45,793 bases of DNA from Bacteroidales bacterium (lineage in GTDB: Bacteria; Bacteroidota; Bacteroidia; Bacteroidales; UBA932): assembly GCA_017960545.1 (NCBI GenBank), contig JAGCYZ010000045.1, forward strand, positions 1 to 45,793. The letters are read 5' to 3'. Position numbers and translations under genes: made by a program. The first letter of the stretch is position 1. Each line of letters opens with the position of its first letter. Below are positions 18,205-26,739 of the stretch, one piece after another. The notes under the pieces were generated by a model, which was given only the letters and a program-made list of their open reading frames with translations, ran no database searches and was not told where the DNA came from.

Positions 18205-19626
18205 ATGACTTCAGAATCTGTTCTTGATATTTTCAAGACAATAACCACCATACCCCGTGAATCAGGACACGAGGGTCCAATTACCGCATACCTGGTAAAG
18301 TGGGCCGCTGACCACGGGCTCAAATGCAAGAAGGACTCCACGGGCAACGTGAACATCATCCGTAAGGCCTCAAGGGGCAAGGGGCATATACCCACCCTGG
18401 TCCTCCAGTGCCATCAGGATATGGTATGCGAGAAAAAGGCGGACTTTGAGTTCGACTTCTCCAAAGACCCCATACCCTATGTCATAGAGGACGGCTGGAT
18501 GGTTGCAAAGGACACCACCCTTGGCGCGGACGACGGAATAGGCATCGCCGCCTGTCTTGCCCTTCTTGAAAGCGACATCTCCTGCGGAAGGCTCGAGTGC
18601 GTCTTCACCATTTCGGAAGAAACCGGAATGGACGGCGCGGAAGCAATGAAACAGGGATTCTTCAGCGGAAAAACGCTCATAAACCTGGATTCGGAGGATG
18701 AAGGCCAGCTCTTCATAGGCTGCGCCGGCGGCGTGAACACCATTGCCACCTTCTCCTATGGCACGGAACCCGTGAAGCCCGGCTACGGCTGCGTCAAGCT
18801 TGTGATTGACGGAGCCCTGGGCGGCCACAGCGGGGATGACATCGACAAGGGGAGGGCAAACGCAGTGCAGCAGATGGCCCGCTTCCTCTATACGGAAAAG
18901 AAGCACGGCCTTCAACTCCTTGACCTCAAGGGAGGTAACAAGTCCAACGCCATAGCGCGAGACTGCAGCGCCCTTGTGGCCGTAAAGGACCCTGAGGCCA
19001 CCATCGACCGTTTCAAGGTGTTCGGCGCCTTCCTGAAGGCAGAATTCGCCGTCTCTGACCCGGGTGTATGCGTTTCCGCAAAGACCGTGGGCTCAAGCGC
19101 CCAGGCCGTCAAGGCACGCGCGGCGGGCCGGATCATATCCGCCCTGGCCGCCTGCCCTCACGGCGTGGAGGCTATGAGCCAGGACATCTCAGGCCTGGTT
19201 GAGACCTCAAGCAACCTTGCCGCCGTCCGCCTGGACAACGGCAAGGCAGTGGTCACAACCAGCCAGCGCAGCTCCGTGATGTCCGCGCGTGATATGATGG
19301 CCCAGAAGATAGAGGCCCTCTTCACCTGCGCGGGCGCCAAGGTGGTGCACAAATTCCCTTATCCGGGCTGGAAGCCGGATGTGAATTCCCACATCCTCCA
19401 GCTCTGCAAGGATTCCTACAAAAAGCTTTTCGGAACGGCTCCGCTTGTCAAGGCCATACACGCCGGCCTTGAATGCGGCCTGTTCCTGGAAAAGTTCCCG
19501 GGCCTGGACATGATTTCTTTCGGGCCCACCCTTCGCGGGGTACACGCTCCGGGGGAGAAGCTTGAGCTGGCCTCCCTTGACAAATTCGTTGCTTTACTGG
19601 AGGACGTAGTATGCCAATTCGAATAG
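18205..19626 (+). CDS. pepD: Aminoacyl-histidine dipeptidase (M20C, PepD)
   Basis: 473 aa from ATG at 18205; the frame to 18172 would overlap dnaA and add a non-homologous leader. It is a cytosolic dinuclear zinc dipeptidase that hydrolyses Xaa-His and other dipeptides. Visible family motifs are LQCHQDMVCE (metal His70), LGADDGIGIA (bridging Asp109), ISEETGMDG (catalytic Glu138 and metal Glu139) and HAGLECGLF near the C-terminus. The lid/dimerisation domain lies in the middle. Its stop overlaps the start of rpe by 16 nt. Confidence 0.94.
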   Translation: MTSESVLDIFKTITTIPRESGHEGPITAYLVKWAADHGLKCKKDSTGNVNIIRKASRGKGHIPTLVLQCHQDMVCEKKADFEFDFSKDPIPYVIEDGWMVAKDTTLGADDGIGIAACLALLESDISCGRLECVFTISEETGMDGAEAMKQGFFSGKTLINLDSEDEGQLFIGCAGGVNTIATFSYGTEPVKPGYGCVKLVIDGALGGHSGDDIDKGRANAVQQMARFLYTEKKHGLQLLDLKGGNKSNAIARDCSALVAVKDPEATIDRFKVFGAFLKAEFAVSDPGVCVSAKTVGSSAQAVKARAAGRIISALAACPHGVEAMSQDISGLVETSSNLAAVRLDNGKAVVTTSQRSSVMSARDMMAQKIEALFTCAGAKVVHKFPYPGWKPDVNSHILQLCKDSYKKLFGTAPLVKAIHAGLECGLFLEKFPGLDMISFGPTLRGVHAPGEKLELASLDKFVALLEDVVCQFE

Positions 19627-20306
19627 CCCCTTCAATTCTCGCAGCTGATTTCCTGCATCTTGACAAGGAGATCGAGATGCTAAATTCCTATGCGGACATC
19701 ATCCATCTGGACGTGATGGACGGTTCTTTCGTACCCAACATATCCTTTGGGTTCTCTATTCTGGAGCCTGTCAGCAAGATTGCCAAGATCCCTATGGACG
19801 CGCATCTTATGATAGTGCATCCGGAGAAATACATTGAAAGGATTGCAGGGCTTGGAATCCAGATGATCAGCGTACACCTGGAAGCCATCCGCGACCAGGG
19901 CGACGACCCTTCCCAGATGCTTGGCTATATCCGTTCCCTGGGATGCCAGGCGGGGCTTGCATTCAATCCCGACGTTCCGGTAGAAGAATGCTATCCTTAC
20001 CTCAAGGATTGCGACTACGTGCTTGCAATGTCCGTCAGGGCAGGATTCGGAGGCCAGAACATTGACCCCAACATCTACTCAAGGGTTAGGGCCCTCAAGG
20101 CGGAGATATCCCGCCAGGGCCTTGACACTCCCGTCCAGATTGACGGAGGAGTAACCATCCTCAACGCCCCTGAACTGGCTGACGCCGGAGTGGATATCTT
20201 CGTTGCAGGAAGCACGGTCTTCAAGGCAACAGATCCGGCAAGCGTGATTGCATTTCTGCGAGCAGCCGGGCGAGTTCCTCTTCAAGAGTATAACTCCGCC
20301 CTGTAA
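19611..20306 (+). CDS. rpe: Ribulose-phosphate 3-epimerase
   Basis: 231 aa. Interconverts ribulose-5-phosphate and xylulose-5-phosphate in the pentose-phosphate pathway as a TIM-barrel metalloenzyme. Motifs are APSILAADF, HLDVMDGSFVPN (metal and catalytic Asp), DAHLMI, MSVRAGFGGQ and QIDGGV (second catalytic Asp). The family usually ends near residue 216; here about 15 extra residues follow the F-K-A-T-D-P helix. That tail lies in an 86-nt convergent overlap with birA. The start overlaps pepD, implying translational coupling. Confidence 0.96.
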   Translation: MPIRIAPSILAADFLHLDKEIEMLNSYADIIHLDVMDGSFVPNISFGFSILEPVSKIAKIPMDAHLMIVHPEKYIERIAGLGIQMISVHLEAIRDQGDDPSQMLGYIRSLGCQAGLAFNPDVPVEECYPYLKDCDYVLAMSVRAGFGGQNIDPNIYSRVRALKAEISRQGLDTPVQIDGGVTILNAPELADAGVDIFVAGSTVFKATDPASVIAFLRAAGRVPLQEYNSAL

Positions 20307-20772
20307 GCTGGGACATAGAAACGGGATTAGGAAGATCTGCAGGGAAATCGGTCTGGTTTACATCCAGGCCGATTCCTATTATGCTCATACCTATATTGGC
20401 CCCGTCCAGTATGTTCTCTATGAGCATCCCACAAATTTTCTTGTCTCCCACATAGATGTCATTGGGCAGTTTGATGCGGGCCTGTATGCCGTGGGAAGCC
20501 AGATAAGCCAGCAGGGAAGAGGTCACAAAGTCATTGATGCGACCGGCATCCCTGGCGGGCAGTACACCTATCTGCGAGAACTTGAGGAGGAGGGTGAAAG
20601 TGAGGTTCTCTCCAGGCCTTGAATGCCACGTGTGGTCACCCTGGCCACGGCCTGCGGTCTGCTCCGTGGCAGATATTACTGACATATTGTCAAGGCTGTC
20701 CAGACGCCTCCGGACCTCTTTGTTGGTGGAATCCACCGTGTCCATCCATATAATGGCAGAACTATTTGTCAT
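20221..20772 (-). CDS. birA: Biotin--[acetyl-CoA-carboxylase] ligase, catalytic domain only
   Basis: 183 aa from ATG at 20772. Activates biotin to biotinyl-AMP and attaches it to carboxyl-carrier proteins. The catalytic core is present: DSTN, TAGRGQGDHTW (GRGQ 41-44, the biotinyl-AMP loop), KLPND (101-105; usually KWPND) and KKICGMLIE. There is no N-terminal DNA-binding domain, so it is not a repressor. The C-terminal SH3-like domain found in most BPLs (about 50 residues) is missing: the frame ends after a helix, inside the 86-nt overlap with the 3' end of rpe. It may be a genuine compact form or a truncated but active enzyme. Confidence 0.88.
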   Translation of the reverse strand: MTNSSAIIWMDTVDSTNKEVRRRLDSLDNMSVISATEQTAGRGQGDHTWHSRPGENLTFTLLLKFSQIGVLPARDAGRINDFVTSSLLAYLASHGIQARIKLPNDIYVGDKKICGMLIENILDGANIGMSIIGIGLDVNQTDFPADLPNPVSMSQLTGRSYTLEEELARLLAEMQSRLPDLLP

Positions 20773-20786
20773 AGGTGTATTTTTTG

Positions 20787-20794
20787 TATATTTG
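20787..20794 (+). promoter_or_regulatory. Promoter of rsfS-ftsH-cdsA-psd operon
   Basis: TATATTTG is the -7 box. TTTG at 20765-20768 lies 18 nt upstream, close to the expected -33 spacing. The rsfS ATG is 31 nt downstream. This is the best two-part promoter in the window. Its -33 element lies at the start of the birA coding region. Confidence 0.6.
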
Positions 20795-20800
20795 TGTATG

Positions 20801-20808
20801 CAAATTTA
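20801..20808 (-). promoter_or_regulatory. -7 box for birA
   Basis: The minus strand reads TAAATTTG, 28 nt before the birA ATG at 20772. It overlaps the transcription start expected for the opposing rsfS promoter. Confidence 0.5.
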
Positions 20809-20825
20809 ATAATTCCTGGCAATAT

Positions 20826-21212
20826 ATGATTACACACGACCTCCGCGTAATAGCGGATGCAATCCTCGACAAGAAGGGCCAGAACGTAGTTTCACTGGAC
20901 CTGCGGCCAATAGGAACGGCCATCACAGACTTCTTTGTAGTATGCAACGCCGATTCCACCACCAACGTAGCCGCCATTGCCGACAATATCCTCAAAGAAA
21001 CCAAAGAGAAACTGGGCCTCAAGCCCATCCGTATGCAGGGAATGGAAAACAGTTTCTGGATCATCCTTGACTACGGAAACATTGTGGTTCACATTTTCCA
21101 GACCCAGTACAGGGATTTCTACAATCTTGAAAACCTGTGGGCGGACGCCGCCAGAAAAGAATACAAGTATCGCAAGCCGCGCCCGGCCAAGACAGAAAAA
21201 GCTTCAGAATAA
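20826..21212 (+). CDS. rsfS: Ribosomal silencing factor RsfS
   Basis: 128 aa from ATG at 20826 (MITHDLRVIADAILDKKGQN); the longer frame from 20775 covers the promoter. RsfS (Iojap/DUF143) binds uL14 on the large subunit and blocks 30S joining, damping translation on starvation. Visible family segments are A-T/D-F-F-V-V-C-N-A-D-S, then I-R-M-Q-G-M-E-N-S-F-W-I-I-L-D-Y and I-V-V-H-I-F. Its stop overlaps the ftsH start as TAATG. RsfS next to FtsH and CdsA is a common Bacteroidota arrangement. Confidence 0.95.
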   Translation: MITHDLRVIADAILDKKGQNVVSLDLRPIGTAITDFFVVCNADSTTNVAAIADNILKETKEKLGLKPIRMQGMENSFWIILDYGNIVVHIFQTQYRDFYNLENLWADAARKEYKYRKPRPAKTEKASE

Positions 21213-23215
21213 TGGCAGACAACAATAATAACAGGAATCCACAGAATCCCCAGGATCCCAAGCGCAAGATAGTCAAGGTAAGGATAAACCTCTCCTGGCT
21301 GTATCTTCTGCTGCTCCTGGGCATAGGATGGATGCTCCTGGGACAGAGAGGCTCCAACCCCCAGAAAGTGGAATGGGCCGAGGTCCAGGAGATGTTCCTG
21401 GACGGAGACATCAAGGAGATCCATTTTGTAAGGAACGACTATAAGGGCAGCATTACCGTAAAGCCGGACCGCCTTTCAAAATATGCTGACCGTTTCTCCA
21501 ACGGCCAGGTACCAAGCAAATCCCCCCATTTCACCTTCCTGGTATCCGGGCATTTCGACGCCGAAAAGGAATTCGGAGAACTCAATGCCCAGATGGATCC
21601 GGGCGACCAGGTGAAGATCATTATGGAAAACGACGCCCGCGTGTGGAGCAGCGTACTTGAATGGCTGCTTCCGCTGGTGCTCCTCTTTGTGCTGTGGGGC
21701 TGGATGTTCCGCGGAATGAACCGCGGCCTGGGCGGCGGTGGCGGCGGACAGGCCAATCCGTTCAACGTAGGCAAATCCACCGGCAAGCTGGCGGACAAGA
21801 ACCAGGTCAACGTCTCCTTCAAGGACGTTGCAGGAATGTACGGCGCCAAGGAAGAGGTGATGGAGATAGTGGACTTCCTGCGCAATCCAAAGAAATATAC
21901 CGCACTGGGAGGAAAGATTCCCAAGGGTGCGCTCCTTGTGGGCCCTCCGGGACCCGGAAAGACCCTCCTGGCAAAGGCTGTGGCGGGGGAGGCCAACGTG
22001 CCTTTCTTCAGCATCAGCGGTTCTGACTTCGTGGAGATGTTCGTGGGCGTGGGAGCTTCCCGCGTCAGGGACCTCTTCAAGCAGGCCAAGGAAAAGGCCC
22101 CTTGCATTGTGTTCATAGATGAGATTGACGCAGTGGGAAGGGCCCGTGGAAAGAACGTAGGCTTCTCTTCAAATGACGAAAGGGAAAACACTCTAAACCA
22201 GCTCCTTACGGAGATGGACGGATTTGGCACAAACAGCGGAGTGATAGTGCTTGCCGCCACCAACAGGGCAGACATCCTTGACAAGGCCCTTATGCGCGCG
22301 GGACGCTTCGACCGCCAGATCCACGTCGAACTCCCTGAACTGAACGAGCGCAAGGAAATCTTCCAGGTGCATATGAAAGGCCTGAAGATTTCCGAGGACT
22401 TCGACCTTGACTTTATGGCAAAGCACACCTCCGGCTTCTCCGGAGCTGACATTGCCAATGTCTGCAACGAAGCCGCCCTCACCGCCGCCCGCAAAGGCAA
22501 GGCGGCCATTGACAAGCAGGACTTCCTTGACGCGGTTGACAGGATAATAGGAGGCCTGGAGCGGAAGAGCGCCATCATCACAAACAAGGAGCGCTTCTCC
22601 ATTGCCCATCACGAGGCCGGCCACGCCGTGACAAGCTGGCTGCTGCCTTATGCCAACCCTCTGTTCAAGGTAACCCTCATACCAAGGGGACAGGCCCTGG
22701 GTGCCGCCTGGTACCTTCCCGAGGACCGCAAGCTGTGGACCAAGAGCCAGATGATTGACGAGATGTGCTCCCTCATAGGAGGACGCGTCGCAGAGGAAAT
22801 AGTTAACGGAGAGCCCTCCACAGGTGCCCAGAACGACCTTGAACGCCTCACCCAGATGGCCTACAGCATGATCCAGTATTACGGAATGAGCGAGGAAGTG
22901 GGCAACCTTTCTTTCTACGACTCTACCGGTTCCCGCGGATACGAGCTTACCAAGCCGTACTCTGAGAAGACCGCGGAACTTATGGACCAGGAGGTCAAGA
23001 AACTGGTGAACGAGATCCACGCCCGTACATTAGGTATCCTCACCAGCCACAAGGAAGGATTCCTGCAGGTAGCCGAACTGCTCCTTGAGAAGGAAGTCAT
23101 CTTTGCGGAAGACGTGGAGAAGATCCTGGGACCCAAGGTATTGCCTCCAGAGGACGAAAGAAAGCCGGAAAAGAAAGAACAGACGGAGAACGATGGACAG
23201 CAGCCTGAAACTTAG
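21212..23215 (+). CDS. ftsH: ATP-dependent zinc metalloprotease FtsH
   Basis: 667 aa from the ATG overlapping the rsfS stop. Inner-membrane AAA+ protease that degrades misfolded membrane proteins and regulatory substrates. Two membrane segments (about 26-44 and 150-167) flank a periplasmic domain. A G-rich linker and the AAA domain follow: Walker A GPPGPGKT (244-251; most homologues have T where the second P stands), Walker B IVFIDEIDAVG, SRH N-R-A-D...R-A-G-R-F-D-R. The zinc site is HEAGH (467-471). The C-terminal tail is charged. Its last 23 nt overlap cdsA. Confidence 0.97.
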   Translation: MADNNNNRNPQNPQDPKRKIVKVRINLSWLYLLLLLGIGWMLLGQRGSNPQKVEWAEVQEMFLDGDIKEIHFVRNDYKGSITVKPDRLSKYADRFSNGQVPSKSPHFTFLVSGHFDAEKEFGELNAQMDPGDQVKIIMENDARVWSSVLEWLLPLVLLFVLWGWMFRGMNRGLGGGGGGQANPFNVGKSTGKLADKNQVNVSFKDVAGMYGAKEEVMEIVDFLRNPKKYTALGGKIPKGALLVGPPGPGKTLLAKAVAGEANVPFFSISGSDFVEMFVGVGASRVRDLFKQAKEKAPCIVFIDEIDAVGRARGKNVGFSSNDERENTLNQLLTEMDGFGTNSGVIVLAATNRADILDKALMRAGRFDRQIHVELPELNERKEIFQVHMKGLKISEDFDLDFMAKHTSGFSGADIANVCNEAALTAARKGKAAIDKQDFLDAVDRIIGGLERKSAIITNKERFSIAHHEAGHAVTSWLLPYANPLFKVTLIPRGQALGAAWYLPEDRKLWTKSQMIDEMCSLIGGRVAEEIVNGEPSTGAQNDLERLTQMAYSMIQYYGMSEEVGNLSFYDSTGSRGYELTKPYSEKTAELMDQEVKKLVNEIHARTLGILTSHKEGFLQVAELLLEKEVIFAEDVEKILGPKVLPPEDERKPEKKEQTENDGQQPET

Positions 23216-24029
23216 GACAGTTTCCGGCATAGTGTTCGTGCTGGTTATGCTGGGCTGCCTGTTGTTCAGCCCTTACCTGTATGCCATCCTCATCATCTAT
23301 ATGATGGTGGGGATGATGCACGAATTCTATACAATGACAATGGGCTCACTGTTCAAGGTGCCGCGCATCCTTGCCATCGCGTCCGGAATCATACTGTTCA
23401 CCCTTCTGTTCTGCTTCTTCAATTACAGCCTGCCCCCCAAGCTCATATCCCTGTCAATGATACCTGTTACGGCCACTATGGCAAGCTTGCTCTTTGACAA
23501 GGACAGAAAAGGCCATTTAAAGGACTTTTCGCACGTTTTTACGGGCATTGTGTACATAGCCGCACCTCTTTCCCTCTCCACCTTCATAGCCCTCAAGGAC
23601 GGCAGTTTCAGCTGTATGCTGCTCATCTGCTTCTTTGTGATAATCTGGTGCTCGGACATAGGTGCATATACGGTGGGGATGACGCTTGGACAGAAGGAGG
23701 ACCGCAGGAAACTCTGCCCGGACATATCCCCCAAGAAAACCTGGGTTGGATTCTGGGGAGGGATGGTTTTCAGCATCATAGCCGCCATAGTCCTCAAGCT
23801 TACGGGACTGCTGGACATCCACATCCTTCATTGCGTAGCCCTTGCCGTTGTAATGCACGTGGCCGGAGTGCTCGGAGACCTGTTCGAATCCGCCTGGAAA
23901 CGTGCCTGCGGAGTCAAGGATTCCGGCAGGGCCATTCCCGGGCACGGGGGATTGCTGGACCGCTTTGACAGTACGCTTATGGCCGTGCCCGTTGGCACCA
24001 TATACCTGGCTTTATTCAACCTGCTTTGA
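23193..24029 (+). CDS. cdsA: Phosphatidate cytidylyltransferase (CDP-diglyceride synthase)
   Basis: 278 aa from ATG at 23193, inside the ftsH 3' end. Integral membrane enzyme making CDP-diacylglycerol from phosphatidate and CTP, the precursor of phosphatidylserine, phosphatidylethanolamine and phosphatidylglycerol. Many hydrophobic segments are visible. The CDS family signature is complete near the C-terminus: S-A-W-K-R-A-C-G-V-K-D-S-G, then IPGHGGLLDRFD. The psd gene 9 nt downstream acts later in the same pathway; phosphatidylserine synthase is not in the window. Confidence 0.95.
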   Translation: MDSSLKLRTVSGIVFVLVMLGCLLFSPYLYAILIIYMMVGMMHEFYTMTMGSLFKVPRILAIASGIILFTLLFCFFNYSLPPKLISLSMIPVTATMASLLFDKDRKGHLKDFSHVFTGIVYIAAPLSLSTFIALKDGSFSCMLLICFFVIIWCSDIGAYTVGMTLGQKEDRRKLCPDISPKKTWVGFWGGMVFSIIAAIVLKLTGLLDIHILHCVALAVVMHVAGVLGDLFESAWKRACGVKDSGRAIPGHGGLLDRFDSTLMAVPVGTIYLALFNLL

Positions 24030-24038
24030 TTCCCGGAT

Positions 24039-24695
24039 ATGAAGATAGACAAGGATTCCATATTTGAAGTATCGGTTACGTTAGTATTTTCTATAATATT
24101 AATAACCATACTGTTAACCCATATCATTTATCCCTGGTTCAGTTGGACGGCATCCGCTGTTCTGCTTCTGCTCGCAGTGGCCAACCTTCTGTTCCACAGG
24201 GTGCCGGACAGGAAGTGTCCCGGGGGAGGCAAGACAGTCACCTCCGTGGCTGACGGCCAGATTGTGGAGGTGGACAGGCAGTTTGAAAAGGAGTGGATCA
24301 GGCAGGATTGCATAAAGGTATCCACCTATATGGATTTCTTTGACGTCCACGCCAATTTCTGGCCGGTGGACGGCACCGTGGAATACTTCAAGTATTATAA
24401 GGGACGCAAGCGCTTCGCATTCTCGCCCAAGGCATCGGAAGAGAACGAACACAGTTGCACGGGCATTGTGCTTCCGGACGGGCAGAAGGTCTTCTTCAAG
24501 CAGCTTGCGGGGTCTTTCGCCCGGAGGATTGTAAGCTATTCCCAGCCCGGTCTCCAAACCAAGGCGGGGGAGCAGTGCGGCATAATCAAGTTCGGCTCAA
24601 GGGTGGATATGTACCTTCCACTTGATGCCGGCATAGAAGTGAAGAAAGGAGACATAGTACGGGCCTGCGAAAGCGTCATCGCCCGGCTTCGATAA
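24039..24695 (+). CDS. psd: Phosphatidylserine decarboxylase, short (type II-like) proenzyme
   Basis: 218 aa. Converts phosphatidylserine to phosphatidylethanolamine using a pyruvoyl group made by self-cleavage. Two hydrophobic segments lie at the N-terminus (about 10-30 and 34-52). The short family's cleavage region reads IIKFGSRVDMYLP, so Ser187 is the expected pyruvoyl precursor. Conserved STYMDFFDVHANFWPVDG (about 95-112) carries the Asp/His pair. Length matches the short bacterial and archaeal form. Convergent with ispG; the coding ends overlap by 20 nt. Confidence 0.92.
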   Translation: MKIDKDSIFEVSVTLVFSIILITILLTHIIYPWFSWTASAVLLLLAVANLLFHRVPDRKCPGGGKTVTSVADGQIVEVDRQFEKEWIRQDCIKVSTYMDFFDVHANFWPVDGTVEYFKYYKGRKRFAFSPKASEENEHSCTGIVLPDGQKVFFKQLAGSFARRIVSYSQPGLQTKAGEQCGIIKFGSRVDMYLPLDAGIEVKKGDIVRACESVIARLR

Positions 24696-25923
24696 GCTCC
24701 AGAAGGCGGTCAACCGCCTCTGTGTCAGGGACGTGCCTCAGGACGGGCACGTTCTTTCTGTATATGGACACCATATTATTCCCTTCGCCAACGTAACCCC
24801 AGTCAGCGTCAGCCATCTCTCCGGGACCGTTCACTATGCACCCCATCACGGCTATCACCATTCCGCTGAGGTGCGATGTACGGGCCTTGACCTCCTCGAA
24901 GGCTTTCTGAAGGTCGTACATTGTGCGCCCGCAGCCCGGGCAAGCTATGTATTCGGGCTTGAAGAACTGCCTGCGGGCGCCCTGGAGTATCTCTTTCTTC
25001 AGTTCCTGGTCTTCCAGGGGGAAGTCGTCGATCTCGCGGCGCAGAAGGGCGGGGCCCCAGGTGCAGGCGGCGTCCAGGACGCGGAGCTCATCGGCCGGCA
25101 GGTCCGGCATTGGCGCACCGCTGTAGCGGGCGGCCAGATATGCCGCCACCGGCAGTTCGTTCTCCGGATCCTCAGTAAGCGAAACTCGTATGGTGTCGCC
25201 TATGCCTTCTTCCAGCAGGGTTGCTATGCCTATGCAGGATTTCACCCTTCCTGAAACGCCGTTTCCTGCCTCCGTAACTCCCAGATGCATAGGGAACATA
25301 CACCCTTCTTCCTCCATCATTTCTTTAAGAAGACGATAGGCCTGTACCATCATCACGGTATTGCTTGCCTTAAGGGATACGACCACCTGGAGGAAGTCCT
25401 TTTCAATGCACATCCTGACCCATTCCATAGCGGCAAGCGCCATAGCCCGGGGAGTGTTTCCGTAAAGGTCCGTGATGTACTTGCCAAGGGAGCCGTGATT
25501 GAGGCCTATCCTCACAGCCGTGCCGTGAGTCCGGCAAACATCCAGCAGGGCGGCGAACTGCTCGCGAGCCTTGGAATGGTCAGGGTGGAAGTTGCCAGGG
25601 TTGATCCTTACCTTCTCCACGAAGGGAGCTACGGCAATTGCGGTGGCGGAGGAGAAATGGATGTCAGCAACCAGGGGAGTGTCTATCCCTTCCGCCCTCA
25701 AAGTCTCCCTGATCCGGCGGATGCAGTCAACTTCCTTGGGCCCGGGAACGGTGATGCGAATGATCTGGGCTCCGGCTGCTGCAAGACGCCTGCATTGGTC
25801 CACAGTTTTGGCAACATCGTGGGTGTGAGTGTTGCACATTGTCTGGATAACAATTTTGTTAAGGCCTCCTACAACAATGTTTCCTACATTGACTTCCAAT
25901 GACTTAGTTCTATTACTCTTCAT
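24676..25923 (-). CDS. ispG: 4-hydroxy-3-methylbut-2-enyl diphosphate synthase IspG
   Basis: About 415 aa; ATGs at 25932, 25926 and 25923 are all possible and I chose the last. [4Fe-4S] enzyme of the MEP isoprenoid pathway converting MEcPP to HMBPP. The TIM-barrel part shows V-V-G-G, VRINPGNF and TEAGNGVSGRVKS. The cluster domain shows ACPGCGRT (C328 and C331) and MGCIVNGPGEM (C362 and E369). Bacteroidota IspG proteins are commonly about 600 residues because of an inserted domain; here the corresponding span is much shorter. It overlaps psd by 20 nt convergently and lies at the end of a possible operon with the outer-membrane gene upstream. Confidence 0.93.
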   Translation of the reverse strand: MKSNRTKSLEVNVGNIVVGGLNKIVIQTMCNTHTHDVAKTVDQCRRLAAAGAQIIRITVPGPKEVDCIRRIRETLRAEGIDTPLVADIHFSSATAIAVAPFVEKVRINPGNFHPDHSKAREQFAALLDVCRTHGTAVRIGLNHGSLGKYITDLYGNTPRAMALAAMEWVRMCIEKDFLQVVVSLKASNTVMMVQAYRLLKEMMEEEGCMFPMHLGVTEAGNGVSGRVKSCIGIATLLEEGIGDTIRVSLTEDPENELPVAAYLAARYSGAPMPDLPADELRVLDAACTWGPALLRREIDDFPLEDQELKKEILQGARRQFFKPEYIACPGCGRTMYDLQKAFEEVKARTSHLSGMVIAVMGCIVNGPGEMADADWGYVGEGNNMVSIYRKNVPVLRHVPDTEAVDRLLELIEAGR

Positions 25924-26734
25924 CATAGACAATTCTCTTGGCTTCGCGTCTCAAATCGGCCCTGCTGCGCCCGTTTCGCTTGGAAAGATGGAAATGAAGG
26001 CTTCCCGAGACTATGACATCGAACGGATAAGCGTACCAATAATCCCCGGTCTGGCGATATCCCGGCTCAAAGAGGCTTGACCAACCGTAGCGTACCTTGG
26101 CGGTCAGATGGAACTCGAAGGGGGAGAATACCAGTCCCAGTCCGGCTCCGCCCTGAAGGCCGTAATCGTAGCGGTAATCGAAGCTGCGGTATGAGTGCGC
26201 AATCTCTTCCGACACGTAGGGACCGGTCCTTTCGATGGTATTCCTGTATGCGCCGTAAATACCTATCATACCCATCAGCTTGAAATACTCCGTGTCATAA
26301 TGGACCTGAGTAAGGAACGGCACTTCGTAGATCTGCATCACCACCTGCTCGGCTCCCTCCAGATTGGGCGTATATCCGGTCTCCAGCGAGGGTTTGAACC
26401 TGTATCCCTCATATCCGTTGTAAAAGCCTATCTGGAAGCCGAAATACGGCATATAACCGAACATCTTGCTGTACTTTGTGAGCGTCACCCCGTAATAGCC
26501 CGGAACCATAAAGGTTTCCTGGCTGAACTTGGGGACGAACTGCTGGCGCACAAAGGAGACTCCGTACTCCACGCCAACCATCCAGTAGTCGTTCAACTTG
26601 AATATGTTGGAAACCTTGACGGTGTCCAGGTAGCTGTCCGTATATTCAAAATTGTCCGGCAGGGGATTGTCCTGGGCGCGTGAAAGGGCGCAGGACAAGG
26701 CGAGCAGCAGGATGGTATATATAAGTCTTTTCAT
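25913..26734 (-). CDS. Predicted outer-membrane beta-barrel protein (PorT-like)
   Basis: 273 aa with a signal peptide (residues 1-20, ending C-A-L-S-R-A-Q). The mature part has alternating hydrophobic and aromatic strands (Y-W-M-V-G-V-E-Y-G-V-S-F, G-Y-M-P-Y-F-G-F-Q-I-G-F-Y and similar) with charged loops, typical of an 8-12-strand barrel. The C-terminus is an unusual basic tail after the last strand (about 20 residues). No ligand can be inferred. It overlaps the ispG start region and lies 5 nt after the Ig-like lipoprotein gene. Confidence 0.75.
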   Translation of the reverse strand: MKRLIYTILLLALSCALSRAQDNPLPDNFEYTDSYLDTVKVSNIFKLNDYWMVGVEYGVSFVRQQFVPKFSQETFMVPGYYGVTLTKYSKMFGYMPYFGFQIGFYNGYEGYRFKPSLETGYTPNLEGAEQVVMQIYEVPFLTQVHYDTEYFKLMGMIGIYGAYRNTIERTGPYVSEEIAHSYRSFDYRYDYGLQGGAGLGLVFSPFEFHLTAKVRYGWSSLFEPGYRQTGDYWYAYPFDVIVSGSLHFHLSKRNGRSRADLRREAKRIVYDEE

Positions 26735-26739
26735 CTTTG

